This document shows positions 26,709-35,353 of a stretch of DNA of 64,000 nt, one piece after another. Numbering within the stretch: position 1 is the first letter of the stretch; each line of letters begins with the position of its first letter. Both the position numbers and the translations under genes were made by a program. Under the pieces are notes generated by a model that saw only the letters and a list, made by a program, of their open reading frames with translations, was not told the DNA's origin and searched no databases. The DNA is from UBA1231 sp045123185. Its GTDB lineage: Bacteria; Bacillota_I; Bacilli_A; ML615J-28; CAG-313. The stretch covers positions 1-64,000 of the forward strand of contig JBGVIL010000086.1 of assembly GCA_045123185.1 (NCBI GenBank). Direction: 5' to 3'.

Positions 26709-27140
26709 ATGAAACAAAAGTTTTTTTCAATGCACGGAACTGCCGTAGATAAGAATGGTGAAGAACATATCGTTACAATGGTAGGTGAATACCTACAAAC
26801 AAAGGAAGTTGAAGTAGTTACAGAATCAGCAAATAATGTCATGAAATCATTTAATGTAAATAATATTATTAATTTTAAAGATGATGCCATTTTGTCAGTA
26901 CCTGTGACAAAAAAAGTACGAATTCTGACATATGCATTTTCAATTTGTCATAGTGATGATATTTTTGATGAACAAATTGGTATTGATATTGCAAAAAGAC
27001 GCATTAAAACACATCCATTAGGTCAATTAAAGACTGAAATGATAACAACTTTGTGTCCTGACCAAGTAAAATTCATTCTTTTTGGTGAATTAAAGTATGT
27101 AATGGATAATATTGATAAATTTATCAATGAAAATAATTAA
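26709..27140 (+). CDS. Unknown conserved-looking phage protein
   Basis: 143 residues. FSMHGTAVDKNGEEHIVTMVG forms an antiparallel strand pair at the start. The middle holds RILTYAFSICHSDD and a conserved-looking GIDIAKRRIKTHPLGQLKTE. Codon and base use fit a well-expressed phage gene. A terminator follows, then dnaK. GrpE features (long N-terminal helix) are absent, so it is not the missing exchange factor. Confidence 0.6.
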   Translation: MKQKFFSMHGTAVDKNGEEHIVTMVGEYLQTKEVEVVTESANNVMKSFNVNNIINFKDDAILSVPVTKKVRILTYAFSICHSDDIFDEQIGIDIAKRRIKTHPLGQLKTEMITTLCPDQVKFILFGELKYVMDNIDKFINENN

Positions 27141-27165
27141 AAAATAATAAATTTTTTTAAAAATT

Positions 27166-27196
27166 GTGCCAAATTAATAAAGTTTGGCACGGTTTT
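27166..27196 (+). terminator. Rho-independent terminator
   Basis: GTGCCAAA (27166-27173) pairs with TTTGGCAC (27183-27190), followed by ggtttttg. It separates 26709-27140 from dnaK. Confidence 0.75.
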
Positions 27197-27248
27197 TGTA
27201 GTATTATTATTAAATAAAATAATTGAATAAATAAAAAATATTATAATA

Positions 27249-29679
27249 ATGAGTAAAAAAAGTATAGGTATTGACTTAGGTAGTACATTATCTGAAATTG
27301 CAATAATTGAAAATGGTAAACCAACAACAATTCTTAATGAAGAAGGTTCATATACAACACCTTCAGTTATCGCACTTAAAAATGGTGAAAGAAAAGTAGG
27401 TGGTGCTGCAAAAAGACAAATGGTTGTTAATCCAAAAGAAACAGTTAATTTAATTAAACGTTTTATGGGTGCTACTTTTGAAGAATCAAAAGAAGCAATT
27501 AAGCATGTTAATTATGAAGTTATTGATTCTAATGGTCAACCTAGAGTTAATATTGAAGATAAATTATATTCTCCAGAAGAATTATCTGCAATGATTTTAA
27601 CTAAAATGAAGAAGATTGCTGAAGATTATTGTGGCGAAGAAATTACTGATGCTGTTATTACAGTTCCAGCGTTCTTCTCAGATAAAGCAAGAAGTGCAAC
27701 TAAATTGGCTGGTGAATTAGCAGGATTAAATGTTCTTCGTGTAATTGCAGAACCAACAGCAGCATTGTTATCATCTAATATTGACATGAATAAAGGTGGT
27801 AAATATATGGTAGTTGACTTTGGTGGTAAAAAAAGTATGTATTGCCTCCACACCTCTATTGCTTAAAAAATTAGTAATAAGTGAAATAAAAAAATCGGAT
27901 TAATTGCGGAGAGTTCCTTAGAGCCTTAAATACCGCACTTGATGGTGACATACAAGGTAGCACATAGCCTAATTACTATGGGATGGTAAAAAGTTTAAGG
28001 ATTGGATAACCGAAATAAGCGCAGCCAAGCATCTTAGAAATAAGATGAAGGTTCAACGACTAGAATTAGTATTCTTAGCAAGTAAAGTTGAAGAAAAAAA
28101 TTCCACGAATGTCCGATAAGATGTTGAACTTTTGATTAAATTTATATATAAATATATATAATATGGATTTAATTAAAGATTTAGAAAAAAGTATTAAAAA
28201 AGTATTCGAAGATGAAATTGAAATTCATTTTAATGAATTAAAAATACTATTTTTAAATTATTATTTCCAAAAGATTTAAATACTTTTTTTGAAGACATTG
28301 AAAGAGATAGTCTGAACTTTAGTGAAAACTAAAGAAATTAGGATAAAGAACCTAATGATAACAAATTGAGTACGGAAGACAATTCTATTGCTGATATTAG
28401 TGATGGTATGATTGATATTTTATCTACAAATGGTAATGTATATTTAGGTGGTTATGATATTGATAATGCTTTAGCAAAATGGGTAGTTGAAGACTTTAAT
28501 AATGAAAATGGTATTGATTTATCAAAAGATTCTATGGCTTATTCTAGAATCTTAGAAGCAGTTGAAAAAGCAAAAATTGAATTATCAAATTCAACAACTA
28601 CAGAAATTAATTTACCTTATATTACAGTAAAGGATAATATACCTATTCACTTAATTAAGACAGTTACTAAGGCTAAATTTGAACAATTAATTGAACCAAT
28701 TGTTGATGAACTTATTAAATGTGCTAAGGAAGCAGTTAAAAGTGCTAATTTAGAATATAATGAACTTGATGGTATACTTTTAGTTGGTGGTTCTTGTAGA
28801 ATACCATATGTGCAAGAAAGATTACAAAAAGAATTTAATGTTGAATTAATTAAGAGTAATAATTTTGACTTGTGTGTTGCTGAAGGTGCTGCAATTCAAG
28901 CAAGTATTATTAATGGTGATTCTAGTGCTAGTGATATTGTATTACTTGATGTTACGCCATTAAGTTATGGTATTGACACATTAGGTGGTGTATTTGCAAA
29001 GATTATTGAATCAAATACAACAATTCCATGTAAACGAGAACAAGTATTTAGTACAGCAGTTGATAACCAACCAAACGTTGATATAGTTGTGGCACAAGGC
29101 GAGCGACCAATGACAAAAGATAATAAACAAGTTGGTATGTTTAGATTGGATGGTATACTTCCAGCACGTAGAGGTGTTCCACAGATTCAAGTAACATTTG
29201 ATATTGATGCAAATGGTATTTTAAAAGTAACTGCATTAGATAAGGGCACTAATAAGGAACAATCAATTACAATTAATAACACTAATTCATTATCACAAGA
29301 AGAGATTGATAGAATTAAGCGTGAAGCAGAAGAATTTGCTGAACAAGATAAGAAGGCAAAGGAAGAAGCGGAAACTATTAATAAGGGTGATGCTATTGCT
29401 TTCAATAATGATAAGATGATTGAAGAAAATAGTGATAAGATTTCAGAAGATGATAAGGTTAAAATCAATGAAATTAGTGAAAAGTTGCGTAATGCCGTAA
29501 AAGATAAGAATATTGATTTGATTAATTCACTTGAAAAAGAAAATAATGAATTATGGAATCAGATTTCAACAAAGATGTATTCACAAACAGCACAAGAGCA
29601 ACCTCAACAAGAAACTCAAACACAATCTTCAGAAAATAAAGAAGATAATATTGAGGAGGCATCTTTTGAGGAAGTATAA
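27249..29679 (+). CDS. dnaK: DnaK (Hsp70) chaperone, two exons around a group I intron
   Basis: Exon 1 is 27249-27827 (193 codons) and exon 2 is 28369-29679; joined they encode 629 residues, normal DnaK length. Exon 1 has IGIDLGSTLSEIA (phosphate 1) and ITVPAFFSDKARSATK, then AEPTAALL. The junction restores VVDFGG-STEDNSIADIS, aligning residue for residue with DLGGGTFDVSI. Exon 2 has GGSCRIPYVQERL (adenosine), LLDVTPLSYGIDT, the substrate domain and an alpha-helical lid ending in an acidic tail (EASFEEV). Without splicing, exon 1 runs into a stop after 205 codons and loses the chaperone domain. dnaJ follows; no grpE is visible. Confidence 0.9.
27828..28368 (+). ncRNA. Group I self-splicing intron in dnaK
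   Basis: 541 bases. Core elements in order are P-like aattgcggagagttcc (about 27902), Q-like gcgcagccaagc (about 28019), R gttcaacgactaga (about 28052) and S agatagtctgaac (about 28305); GACTA and TAGTC form P7. The 5' exon ends ...GGTGGT and an internal guide GCCTCC lies about 20 bases into the intron, giving a terminal U-G pair at the splice site. The last intron base is G. The exons join in frame at the conserved DFGG motif. The P8 region carries a 38-codon ORF. Confidence 0.88.
28163..28279 (+). CDS. Short ORF inside the intron, possible endonuclease remnant
   Basis: 38 residues, starting MDLIKDLEKSIKKVFEDEI. It lies in the peripheral loop between the R and S elements, where group I introns usually carry homing-endonuclease genes. 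It is too short for any known endonuclease and shows no motif, so it is either a decayed remnant or chance. Confidence 0.25.
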   Translation: MDLIKDLEKSIKKVFEDEIEIHFNELKILFLNYYFQKI

Positions 29680-29689
29680 ATAAAATAAC

Positions 29690-29717
29690 ATTGGAAGGTT
29701 GGAATATACCTTCCAAT
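29690..29717 (+). terminator. Hairpin terminator after dnaK
   Basis: ATTGGAAGGT pairs with ACCTTCCAAT around an 8-base loop. The T-run is short. A promoter for dnaJ follows within 60 bases. Confidence 0.6.
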
Positions 29718-29763
29718 ATTAAATGATAAGTTTAACAAAAATTAACGAATTTTCTCAATAAAA

Positions 29764-29803
29764 AATTTGTTTTTTTAAAAAATATTATGTACTTTTGTGC
29801 TTG
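29764..29803 (+). promoter_or_regulatory. Bacteroidota-type promoter of dnaJ
   Basis: aaaatttgtttttttaaa supplies the TTTG -33 box and tatgtacttttgtg the -7 box (TAnnTTTG-like: TACTTTTG), about 19 bases apart. dnaJ starts at 29824. Confidence 0.65.
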
Positions 29804-29823
29804 AAATTATAAATGACTTATAA

Positions 29824-30936
29824 ATGGAAAGAAAGGATTATTATAAAATTTTAGGTATTACCGAAGATGAAAAGAAGTTAAAAGGTAAAGATTTTGAAAA
29901 AGTAATAAAGCCTAAATTTCGAAAACTTGCTATTAGTTTACACCCCGATAAACAGCAAGGTAAATCTGAAGAAGAAAAGAAAAATGCAGAAGAAAAATTT
30001 AAAGAAGTTTCCGAAGCGTATGAGGTTTTATCTGATGAAAAGAAACGTGAAGAATATGACAATCCAATGAGTGGGTTTAATTTCCAAGGATTTAGTGGTG
30101 GTAATTCTTCATTTGAAGACATTATGCGTGGTTTTGGTTTTGGTGATATGTTTGGTGGTTTTAATCCATTTGGTGGTAATAATAGTAGAAATCAGCAACG
30201 TGTTCAAAAAGGTCAATCAATGCGTATTACATTAGGTGTTTCATTAGAAGATGTATTTAATGGTGCTAAGAAAACATTAAAATATAAACGTTATGATAAA
30301 TGTACACATTGTGGTGGAAGTGGTAAAACTGATAAGACAACTGAAGAAACATGTAATGTTTGTGGTGGTACTGGGTCAGTATTCCAACGTAATGGTATGA
30401 TGCAAATGATTTCAACTTGTCCTCATTGTAAGGGTAAGGGAAAGATCATAAAGAATCCTTGTTCTCATTGTAATGGTAATGGAATTATTGAAACTGAAAA
30501 TAAGGTTGAAGTTGATATTCCAAAGGGTGTTAATGAAGGTATGCAAATTAATATGGAAGGATATGGACATGCACCATTAAATTGTAATGGAATATATGGT
30601 GATTTGTATATTTTAATTAAAGAACAAGACCATGATAAATTTAATAGAAGTGGTAATGACTTATATTTTGATTTAGATATCAATGTCATTGATGCTATTT
30701 TAGGTTGTGATGCAACAGTTGAAACTATTGATGGTAAGAAATTAACCACTAAGATTAAACAATGTGTTGAAGATGGTACAATGATTAGATTTAATGGTAA
30801 GGGTTTACCTATATATGGTCAAAATGGTAAGTTTGGTAATATGATAGGTGTGATTACATTAAAGATGCCTAAAAAATTAAATAGTGAAGAGATATCTTTA
30901 TTAAATGAAATAAAGAAAAAAGAAAATTTTAAATAA
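29824..30936 (+). CDS. dnaJ: DnaJ (Hsp40) co-chaperone
   Basis: 370 residues with full type I DnaJ architecture. The J domain (1-75) carries the HPDKQ motif. A Gly/Phe-rich linker follows (GFNFQGFSGGNSSFEDIM, GFGFGDMFGGFNPFGG). Four zinc-finger repeats are CTHCGGSG, CNVCGGTG, CPHCKGKG and CSHCNGNG (about 160-225). C-terminal substrate domains follow. It should stimulate the ATPase of the phage DnaK or of host DnaK. The Nudix gene starts directly at its stop. J-domain helix I contains an extra KLKGKDFEK insertion compared with E. coli DnaJ. Confidence 0.92.
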   Translation: MERKDYYKILGITEDEKKLKGKDFEKVIKPKFRKLAISLHPDKQQGKSEEEKKNAEEKFKEVSEAYEVLSDEKKREEYDNPMSGFNFQGFSGGNSSFEDIMRGFGFGDMFGGFNPFGGNNSRNQQRVQKGQSMRITLGVSLEDVFNGAKKTLKYKRYDKCTHCGGSGKTDKTTEETCNVCGGTGSVFQRNGMMQMISTCPHCKGKGKIIKNPCSHCNGNGIIETENKVEVDIPKGVNEGMQINMEGYGHAPLNCNGIYGDLYILIKEQDHDKFNRSGNDLYFDLDINVIDAILGCDATVETIDGKKLTTKIKQCVEDGTMIRFNGKGLPIYGQNGKFGNMIGVITLKMPKKLNSEEISLLNEIKKKENFK

Positions 30937-31400
30937 TGGAAATTTGTAGTGGTGTCATATTATATAGATTAAATGGTGAGACTAACAATGTGGAATTTTT
31001 TATGTGTACACCTTGCGGTCCTCAATGGGTGAATCGTTATTGGTGGAGTTTTCCGAAGGGTCATGTTGAGGAAGGTGAAACTATTTTTGATGCTGCTATT
31101 CGTGAGTTTCGTGAGGAAACTTCTTGCAATATTATTGATTCTGAATCTAGTTATCGTTATTTAGGTTCTGTTAAACAAAATAAGAAGAAACTAGTTCATA
31201 TATATTGTAAACGTTATGATGGTGAAGATTTAGATAATTGTTCATCAAATGAATGTGTTACAATATATCATGGTAAGGAGTATATACATCCAGAAATAGG
31301 TGATTATAGATGGATGTGTATTGATGAAATGGATAATAATGGTGTTTATATACCAATTTATAAAATGATTGAAAATTGTGTTAAAAATAATAAGTGGTGA
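30936..31400 (+). CDS. Nudix hydrolase
   Basis: 154 residues. The Nudix box is complete: GHVEEGETIFDAAIREFREE, ending TS, fits G-x5-E-x7-REUxEExGU. The preceding WWSFPKGH strand is typical of NUDT2/ApaH-like or ADP-ribose pyrophosphatase-like Nudix proteins. The substrate cannot be read from sequence. The neighbouring macro-like gene makes ADP-ribose or a related nucleotide an attractive guess. It overlaps the dnaJ stop by one base. Confidence 0.85.
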   Translation: MEICSGVILYRLNGETNNVEFFMCTPCGPQWVNRYWWSFPKGHVEEGETIFDAAIREFREETSCNIIDSESSYRYLGSVKQNKKKLVHIYCKRYDGEDLDNCSSNECVTIYHGKEYIHPEIGDYRWMCIDEMDNNGVYIPIYKMIENCVKNNKW

Positions 31401-31407
31401 TGATATA

Positions 31408-32001
31408 ATGAATCATATTAATGAATATGATGCAATTATAATAAGTGCTAATATATATTGTACATTACAACAAGATGGTGTTCAAAGGGACATTGCATTA
31501 AATTATCCTTATGTTAGGGAAATGAATTTTACAACTAGATATGGTGATATTAATAAATTAGGTACTATATTAGAGTGTAATGTTGAAAATGAACCACTTA
31601 TTATTTTAGCATATATTTATAAAGGTTTTCATAATACTAAGAAGAAAGGTGAACGTGCCATTACTGAATTCTTATCATATGAATCATTAGAAAAATGTTT
31701 AAGACAAATAAATGTTTTATATAAGGATAAAAAAATAGCATGTCCTTTACTTGGTTGTACTCCATTTGACGGTAATGGTAATAGGGATAAGGTTATAGAT
31801 ATAATTAACAATACTTTAATTGATGTTGATATTACAATATATGATTATGTTCAAAAGACTAGAGCAGAAAAATTAAAAGAGATTTATGAATATGAAAAAT
31901 CAATTAAAAATGTTGATTATAATTTATATCGTAAGATAGTTGCTGAACGAAAATTAAAAGCGGATGAACGTTTTAAACGTAATGGTTTTGCTAGATATTA
32001 A
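31408..32001 (+). CDS. Macrodomain-like protein, possible ADP-ribose binder
   Basis: 197 residues from ATG 31408. Two blocks resemble a macrodomain. YDAIIISANIYCTLQQDGVQ with RDIALNYP recalls DAIVNAAN...GGGVARAI, and KIACPLLGCTPFDGNGNRDK recalls the second ligand loop (IAFPxLGxGxxG). The glycine-rich first loop is incomplete (QQDG), so ligand binding may differ. It follows the Nudix gene by 7 bases. A basic C-terminal helix ends the protein. Confidence 0.5.
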   Translation: MNHINEYDAIIISANIYCTLQQDGVQRDIALNYPYVREMNFTTRYGDINKLGTILECNVENEPLIILAYIYKGFHNTKKKGERAITEFLSYESLEKCLRQINVLYKDKKIACPLLGCTPFDGNGNRDKVIDIINNTLIDVDITIYDYVQKTRAEKLKEIYEYEKSIKNVDYNLYRKIVAERKLKADERFKRNGFARY

Positions 32002-32030
32002 AATAACATATTTAAATATATAACATATAA

Positions 32031-32399
32031 ATGGTTAAAAAGATAACATTAAATGAAGAACATTTGAAATTAATTCCATTTATTTTTATACAAGAAGATG
32101 GTGATTATAATGTATTGATAGATAATGAACATATGTTTTGTTTAGGTTCTCAATTATTTCAAGATATGTCTATTATTTTAGGTTTAAGGGATAAAATGAT
32201 ACCTAAGACAGAAAATGATGCTGATGGTATGGCATTTGACGAAGAAACTGAAAAACATATGTTAGAGTTATATTCATATTTGAAAGAACATATGTATGAT
32301 ATTGAAACATTGATACATCAATTTGTTGTTAAAGGTGGACTTAGTGTTGGAACATATATTTGTCAAGACAATGAAATGATTTGGGGGAAAGAATCATAA
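32031..32399 (+). CDS. Unknown protein
   Basis: 122 residues. ITLNEEHLKLIPFIFIQEDG opens it, with LFQDMSIILGLRDKMIP and a long C-terminal helix. It closes the dnaJ-Nudix-macro unit; the next gene has its own promoter. No family recognised. Confidence 0.55.
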   Translation: MVKKITLNEEHLKLIPFIFIQEDGDYNVLIDNEHMFCLGSQLFQDMSIILGLRDKMIPKTENDADGMAFDEETEKHMLELYSYLKEHMYDIETLIHQFVVKGGLSVGTYICQDNEMIWGKES

Positions 32400-32424
32400 A
32401 ATTAACAAATTTTAATAATTTTTA

Positions 32425-32466
32425 TTTGTTATTTCTAATAAAAAATATTACTTTTGTGTTACAATA
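32425..32466 (+). promoter_or_regulatory. Promoter of the IF-3/sigma operon
   Basis: tttgttatttctaat (-33 TTTG/TTG box) and tattacttttgtg (-7, TACTTTTG) precede ATG 32485 by about 25 bases, matching the dnaJ promoter. Confidence 0.65.
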
Positions 32467-32484
32467 ATTTTTAATTATAAGTTA

Positions 32485-33012
32485 ATGGGTAAATTTTTTA
32501 ATAAGAAACCATCTATTGATTTTAGAATCAATGATGAAATAAGTGGTTATGATAGAGTTAGAATTGTAGGTGACGAAATTGAAAGTAAAGTAATTTCTTT
32601 ATTTGAGGCTAAAAAGGTTGCTGAAAATATGGGAATGGATTTGATTGAAATCAATTCTAATGTTAACCCACCAATAATGAGAGTTGGTAACTATGAAAAA
32701 CTTCTTTATGAAATGAAGAAGAATCAAAAGAAAAATAAGCAACAAACATCACAAGTTAAAGAAATCATGTTAAGAACTAATATTGCAAAGCATGATTTGG
32801 AAACTAAGGTAAAGAAAGCAAAAGAATTTATCGAAGAAGGTGATAAGGTTCGTGTTACATTAACAATGAAGGGTAGAGAATTGACTAGACGAGAAGAAAG
32901 TCAAAGACCTATTCTTGAATTTATTGTTATGATGGAAGATGTTGCAATTCCAGAAGGCAAATTAATTGAAAATGAAAATAGAACTATTGTTGTATTAAAA
33001 AAGAAGAAATAA
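32485..33012 (+). CDS. infC: Translation initiation factor IF-3 homologue
   Basis: 175 residues, normal IF-3 length. The N-terminal domain has RINDEISGYDRVRIVGDE and SLFEAKKVAENMGMDLIEIN, then PPIMRVGNYEKLLYE. A Lys/Gln-rich linker (MKKNQKKNKQQ) joins it to the C-terminal domain, with VKEIMLRTNIAKHDLETKVK, RVTLTMKGRELTRRE and FIVMMEDVA. IF-3 binds the 30S subunit and checks initiator tRNA and start codons. A phage copy could favour phage mRNAs, which here lack strong Shine-Dalgarno sites. It shares an operon with a sigma factor 3 bases downstream, linking transcription and translation takeover. Confidence 0.92.
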   Translation: MGKFFNKKPSIDFRINDEISGYDRVRIVGDEIESKVISLFEAKKVAENMGMDLIEINSNVNPPIMRVGNYEKLLYEMKKNQKKNKQQTSQVKEIMLRTNIAKHDLETKVKKAKEFIEEGDKVRVTLTMKGRELTRREESQRPILEFIVMMEDVAIPEGKLIENENRTIVVLKKKK

Positions 33013-33015
33013 TTT

Positions 33016-33900
33016 ATGCATGTCGTTAACTTAACTTCAACTAATACTAATATTTTAACTAGAAGTGAATCATTAGTTCGTTTTTATCATGATGTAAGAA
33101 AATATAAAATTATGACCATTGAGGAAGAAACTGAATGGGTAAATTTATATAAAAATGGTAATTCTGATGAAAAGGAATGCGCAAAAAATGAACTTATTAA
33201 ATCTAATATTAGATTTGTCATTGCTATGGCTAAAAAGTATGGTAATGAATCAAATTTATTGGATTTGATTAATGAAGGTGTAATTGCAATGATTGAAGCA
33301 CTTGAAAAGTTTGACCAAACAGTTGGTATTCGTTTTTTATCATATGCGGTATGGTATGTTAGAAGAGAAATAAATAGTTTTTGTATGAAACAAAATAATG
33401 TGGTAAGAAAAAATAATTTGTCTTTAACTTATCATGTTATTTCAAAAGCAACTAATGATTTTGTACAAAAAGAATTCAGACAACCAACATTAGAAGAATT
33501 ACAAGAAATTTTAATGGATGAATATAATATTAATATCAAAAATATTAATGATATTCTTGAAACTAGAATTTCATCAATTGATGAACGTTATGACGATGAT
33601 GATGATACATCAATAGGTGATATATTATTATTTAATAATAATACATGTGGTACAAATGAATATGATAATATATCTAATGATGATTTTAATAAAAAGTTTC
33701 TAAGTAGTTTATTTAAAATACTAAATGAAAGAGAAACTACAATTATTAAAATGGTATATGGCATTGGTTATAATAAACAATATGAATTAAGAGAAATTGC
33801 TGATGAATTAAATATGTCATATGAAAGAGTTAGACAATTAAAATATTCAACCATTGAAAAAATGAAAACACATGCTAAAAAATTAATGGAAAAACTATAA
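33016..33900 (+). CDS. Sigma-70 family RNA polymerase sigma factor (copy 2)
   Basis: 294 residues. Region 1.2 is SLVRFYHDVRKYKIMTIEEE and region 2 is NIRFVIAMAKKYGNESNLLD with LINEGVIAMIEALEKFD. Region 2.4 reads FLSYAVWYVRREINSFCM. Region 3 contains RQPTLEELQEIL, and region 4 has ELREIADELNMSYERVRQLK. It is more complete than the 2635 copy, retaining region 3. The order and length fit Bacteroidota RpoD-like factors. It probably controls a later gene class. A strong terminator closes the operon. Confidence 0.88.
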   Translation: MHVVNLTSTNTNILTRSESLVRFYHDVRKYKIMTIEEETEWVNLYKNGNSDEKECAKNELIKSNIRFVIAMAKKYGNESNLLDLINEGVIAMIEALEKFDQTVGIRFLSYAVWYVRREINSFCMKQNNVVRKNNLSLTYHVISKATNDFVQKEFRQPTLEELQEILMDEYNINIKNINDILETRISSIDERYDDDDDTSIGDILLFNNNTCGTNEYDNISNDDFNKKFLSSLFKILNERETTIIKMVYGIGYNKQYELREIADELNMSYERVRQLKYSTIEKMKTHAKKLMEKL

Positions 33901-33910
33901 TTAAAATAAA

Positions 33911-33940
33911 AAGGAACACTATTATTATTTAGTGTTCCTT
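33911..33940. terminator. Bidirectional terminator
   Basis: AAGGAACACT pairs with AGTGTTCCTT (10 bp) and a T-run follows. It separates the rightward sigma gene from the leftward 33951 gene. Confidence 0.8.
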
Positions 33941-33950
33941 TTTTTATATA

Positions 33951-34328
33951 TTAAATTTTATCTATTACCTTTTGAATAATATTTGCTTCACGTTCTTTAA
34001 TATGATATTCTGAACCATTATCATTAGTTAAACCTTTAAGTTTCTTTCTTAATTGAGATTGAGCACCTTGTGGTGTATGACTAGGATATACCTTACGTGC
34101 CAGTGCAGCAATATTTACAATACCACTACCATCAACATCATGTCTAATTTGGTCTTCATCACCACTACTTACTGAATTACCATCACGTATTTTTGATTTC
34201 TCATATTTCTTTTGGGCATCAGTTTTTTGATTATATGTTTTAAATGTTTTATCATCATTTTCACCAAAAACATTTTCGTTTATATATCTATTTACCGTTT
34301 CCTTAATAATATTATCTATTGATTTCAT
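33951..34328 (-). CDS. Unknown protein with IIKETVNRYINENV N-terminal helix
   Basis: 125 residues on the minus strand. The N-terminus DNIIKETVNRYINENVFG is the clearest example of the recurring helix. A charged linker follows, then a C-terminal region with VNIAALARKVYPSHTPQGAQ and SQLRKKLKGLTN, resembling a small DNA-binding helix-turn-helix domain seen in Bacteroidota phage proteins. It lies alone between two rightward units. Confidence 0.6.
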   Translation of the reverse strand: MKSIDNIIKETVNRYINENVFGENDDKTFKTYNQKTDAQKKYEKSKIRDGNSVSSGDEDQIRHDVDGSGIVNIAALARKVYPSHTPQGAQSQLRKKLKGLTNDNGSEYHIKEREANIIQKVIDKI

Positions 34329-34368
34329 AATAAATTTATATATATTTTATATATAAATATATTTTATT

Positions 34369-35274
34369 ATGGAAAACAAACGAAATAACAAGAAAAAAAC
34401 AAAAGAACAATTTATAGAAGAAGCATGTAAAGTACATGGCAATAAGTATGATTATTCAAAAGTAGAATATATTAATTCAAAGACAAAAGTATGTATAATA
34501 TGTCCTATTCATGGTGAATTTTTAAAAACTCCTAATAAACATTTATTAGGGCAAGGTTGTCCTTTTTGTAGTGGTAAAAAGAAAAAAACAAAAGAAGAGT
34601 TTATTAAAGAAGCACGTAAAGTACATGGTGATAAATATGATTATAGTAAAGTAGAATATATTAATTCAGATACTAAAATTATTATAACATGCCATATACA
34701 TGGGGATTTTGAACAAGTTCCATATTCACACCTTCAAGGTAAAGGTTGTAAATATTGCAATGGTGGCATATCTGATACTAAAGAAAGTTTTATTGAAAAA
34801 GCAAGATTAATACATGGCAATAAGTATGATTATTCAAAAGTAGAATATATCAATTCAAAAACAAAAGTTTGTATAATATGCCCTATTCATGGTGAAATTT
34901 TACAGACACCAAATGAACATTTACAAGGTTATGGATGTTTATATTGCAATGAATCTCATTTAGAACGTAATGTATGTCTTATATTAGAAGAAAATAATAT
35001 TCAAATTGAAAGACAAAAGAAATTTGAATGGTTAGGTAAACAAAGTTTAGATTTTTACTTACCACAATATAATATTGGTATAGAATGCCAAGGAATACAA
35101 CATTTTAAACCAATTGAACATTTTGGTGGTAAAAATAGATTTAAACAACAAATTGAGCAAGACGAAAAAAAATTTATTTTATGTAAAAATAATAATGTTA
35201 AAATATTATATATTAATTATAATGATGATGAAAAAATAATAAAAAATAAAATTTTAACATTTATTAATAAATAA
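34369..35274 (+). CDS. Zinc-repeat plus Vsr-like nuclease, homing-endonuclease type (copy 2)
   Basis: 301 residues with the same build as the 13618 gene. Three Cys/His repeats (GNKYDYSKVEYINSKTK, VCIICPIHGEF, LLGQGCPFC and variants) lead into a Vsr-like domain with FEWLGKQSLDFYLPQYN and GIECQGIQHF. The nuclease domain is very similar to copy 1, suggesting spread within this phage lineage. It sits in its own slot between a leftward gene and the promoter of the 35354 gene. Confidence 0.7.
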   Translation: MENKRNNKKKTKEQFIEEACKVHGNKYDYSKVEYINSKTKVCIICPIHGEFLKTPNKHLLGQGCPFCSGKKKKTKEEFIKEARKVHGDKYDYSKVEYINSDTKIIITCHIHGDFEQVPYSHLQGKGCKYCNGGISDTKESFIEKARLIHGNKYDYSKVEYINSKTKVCIICPIHGEILQTPNEHLQGYGCLYCNESHLERNVCLILEENNIQIERQKKFEWLGKQSLDFYLPQYNIGIECQGIQHFKPIEHFGGKNRFKQQIEQDEKKFILCKNNNVKILYINYNDDEKIIKNKILTFINK

Positions 35275-35287
35275 AGTTTGTATATCA

Positions 35288-35320
35288 CAAAAATTATTTG
35301 TACTTTTGCAAAGTAGAAAA
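35288..35320 (+). promoter_or_regulatory. Bacteroidota-type promoter
   Basis: cacaaaaattatttgtacttttgcaaag contains a clear -7 box (TACTTTTGC). The -33 region is gtttgtatatc at 35277. It drives the 35354 gene. Confidence 0.6.
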
Positions 35321-35353
35321 AAATAAATAACTAACTAAAAAAAGAAAGATGTT

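Noticed and set aside
26709..27140. GrpE upstream of dnaK
   Set aside because: The protein lacks the long N-terminal helix and the beta-domain motifs of GrpE; the pattern is strand-rich from the start.
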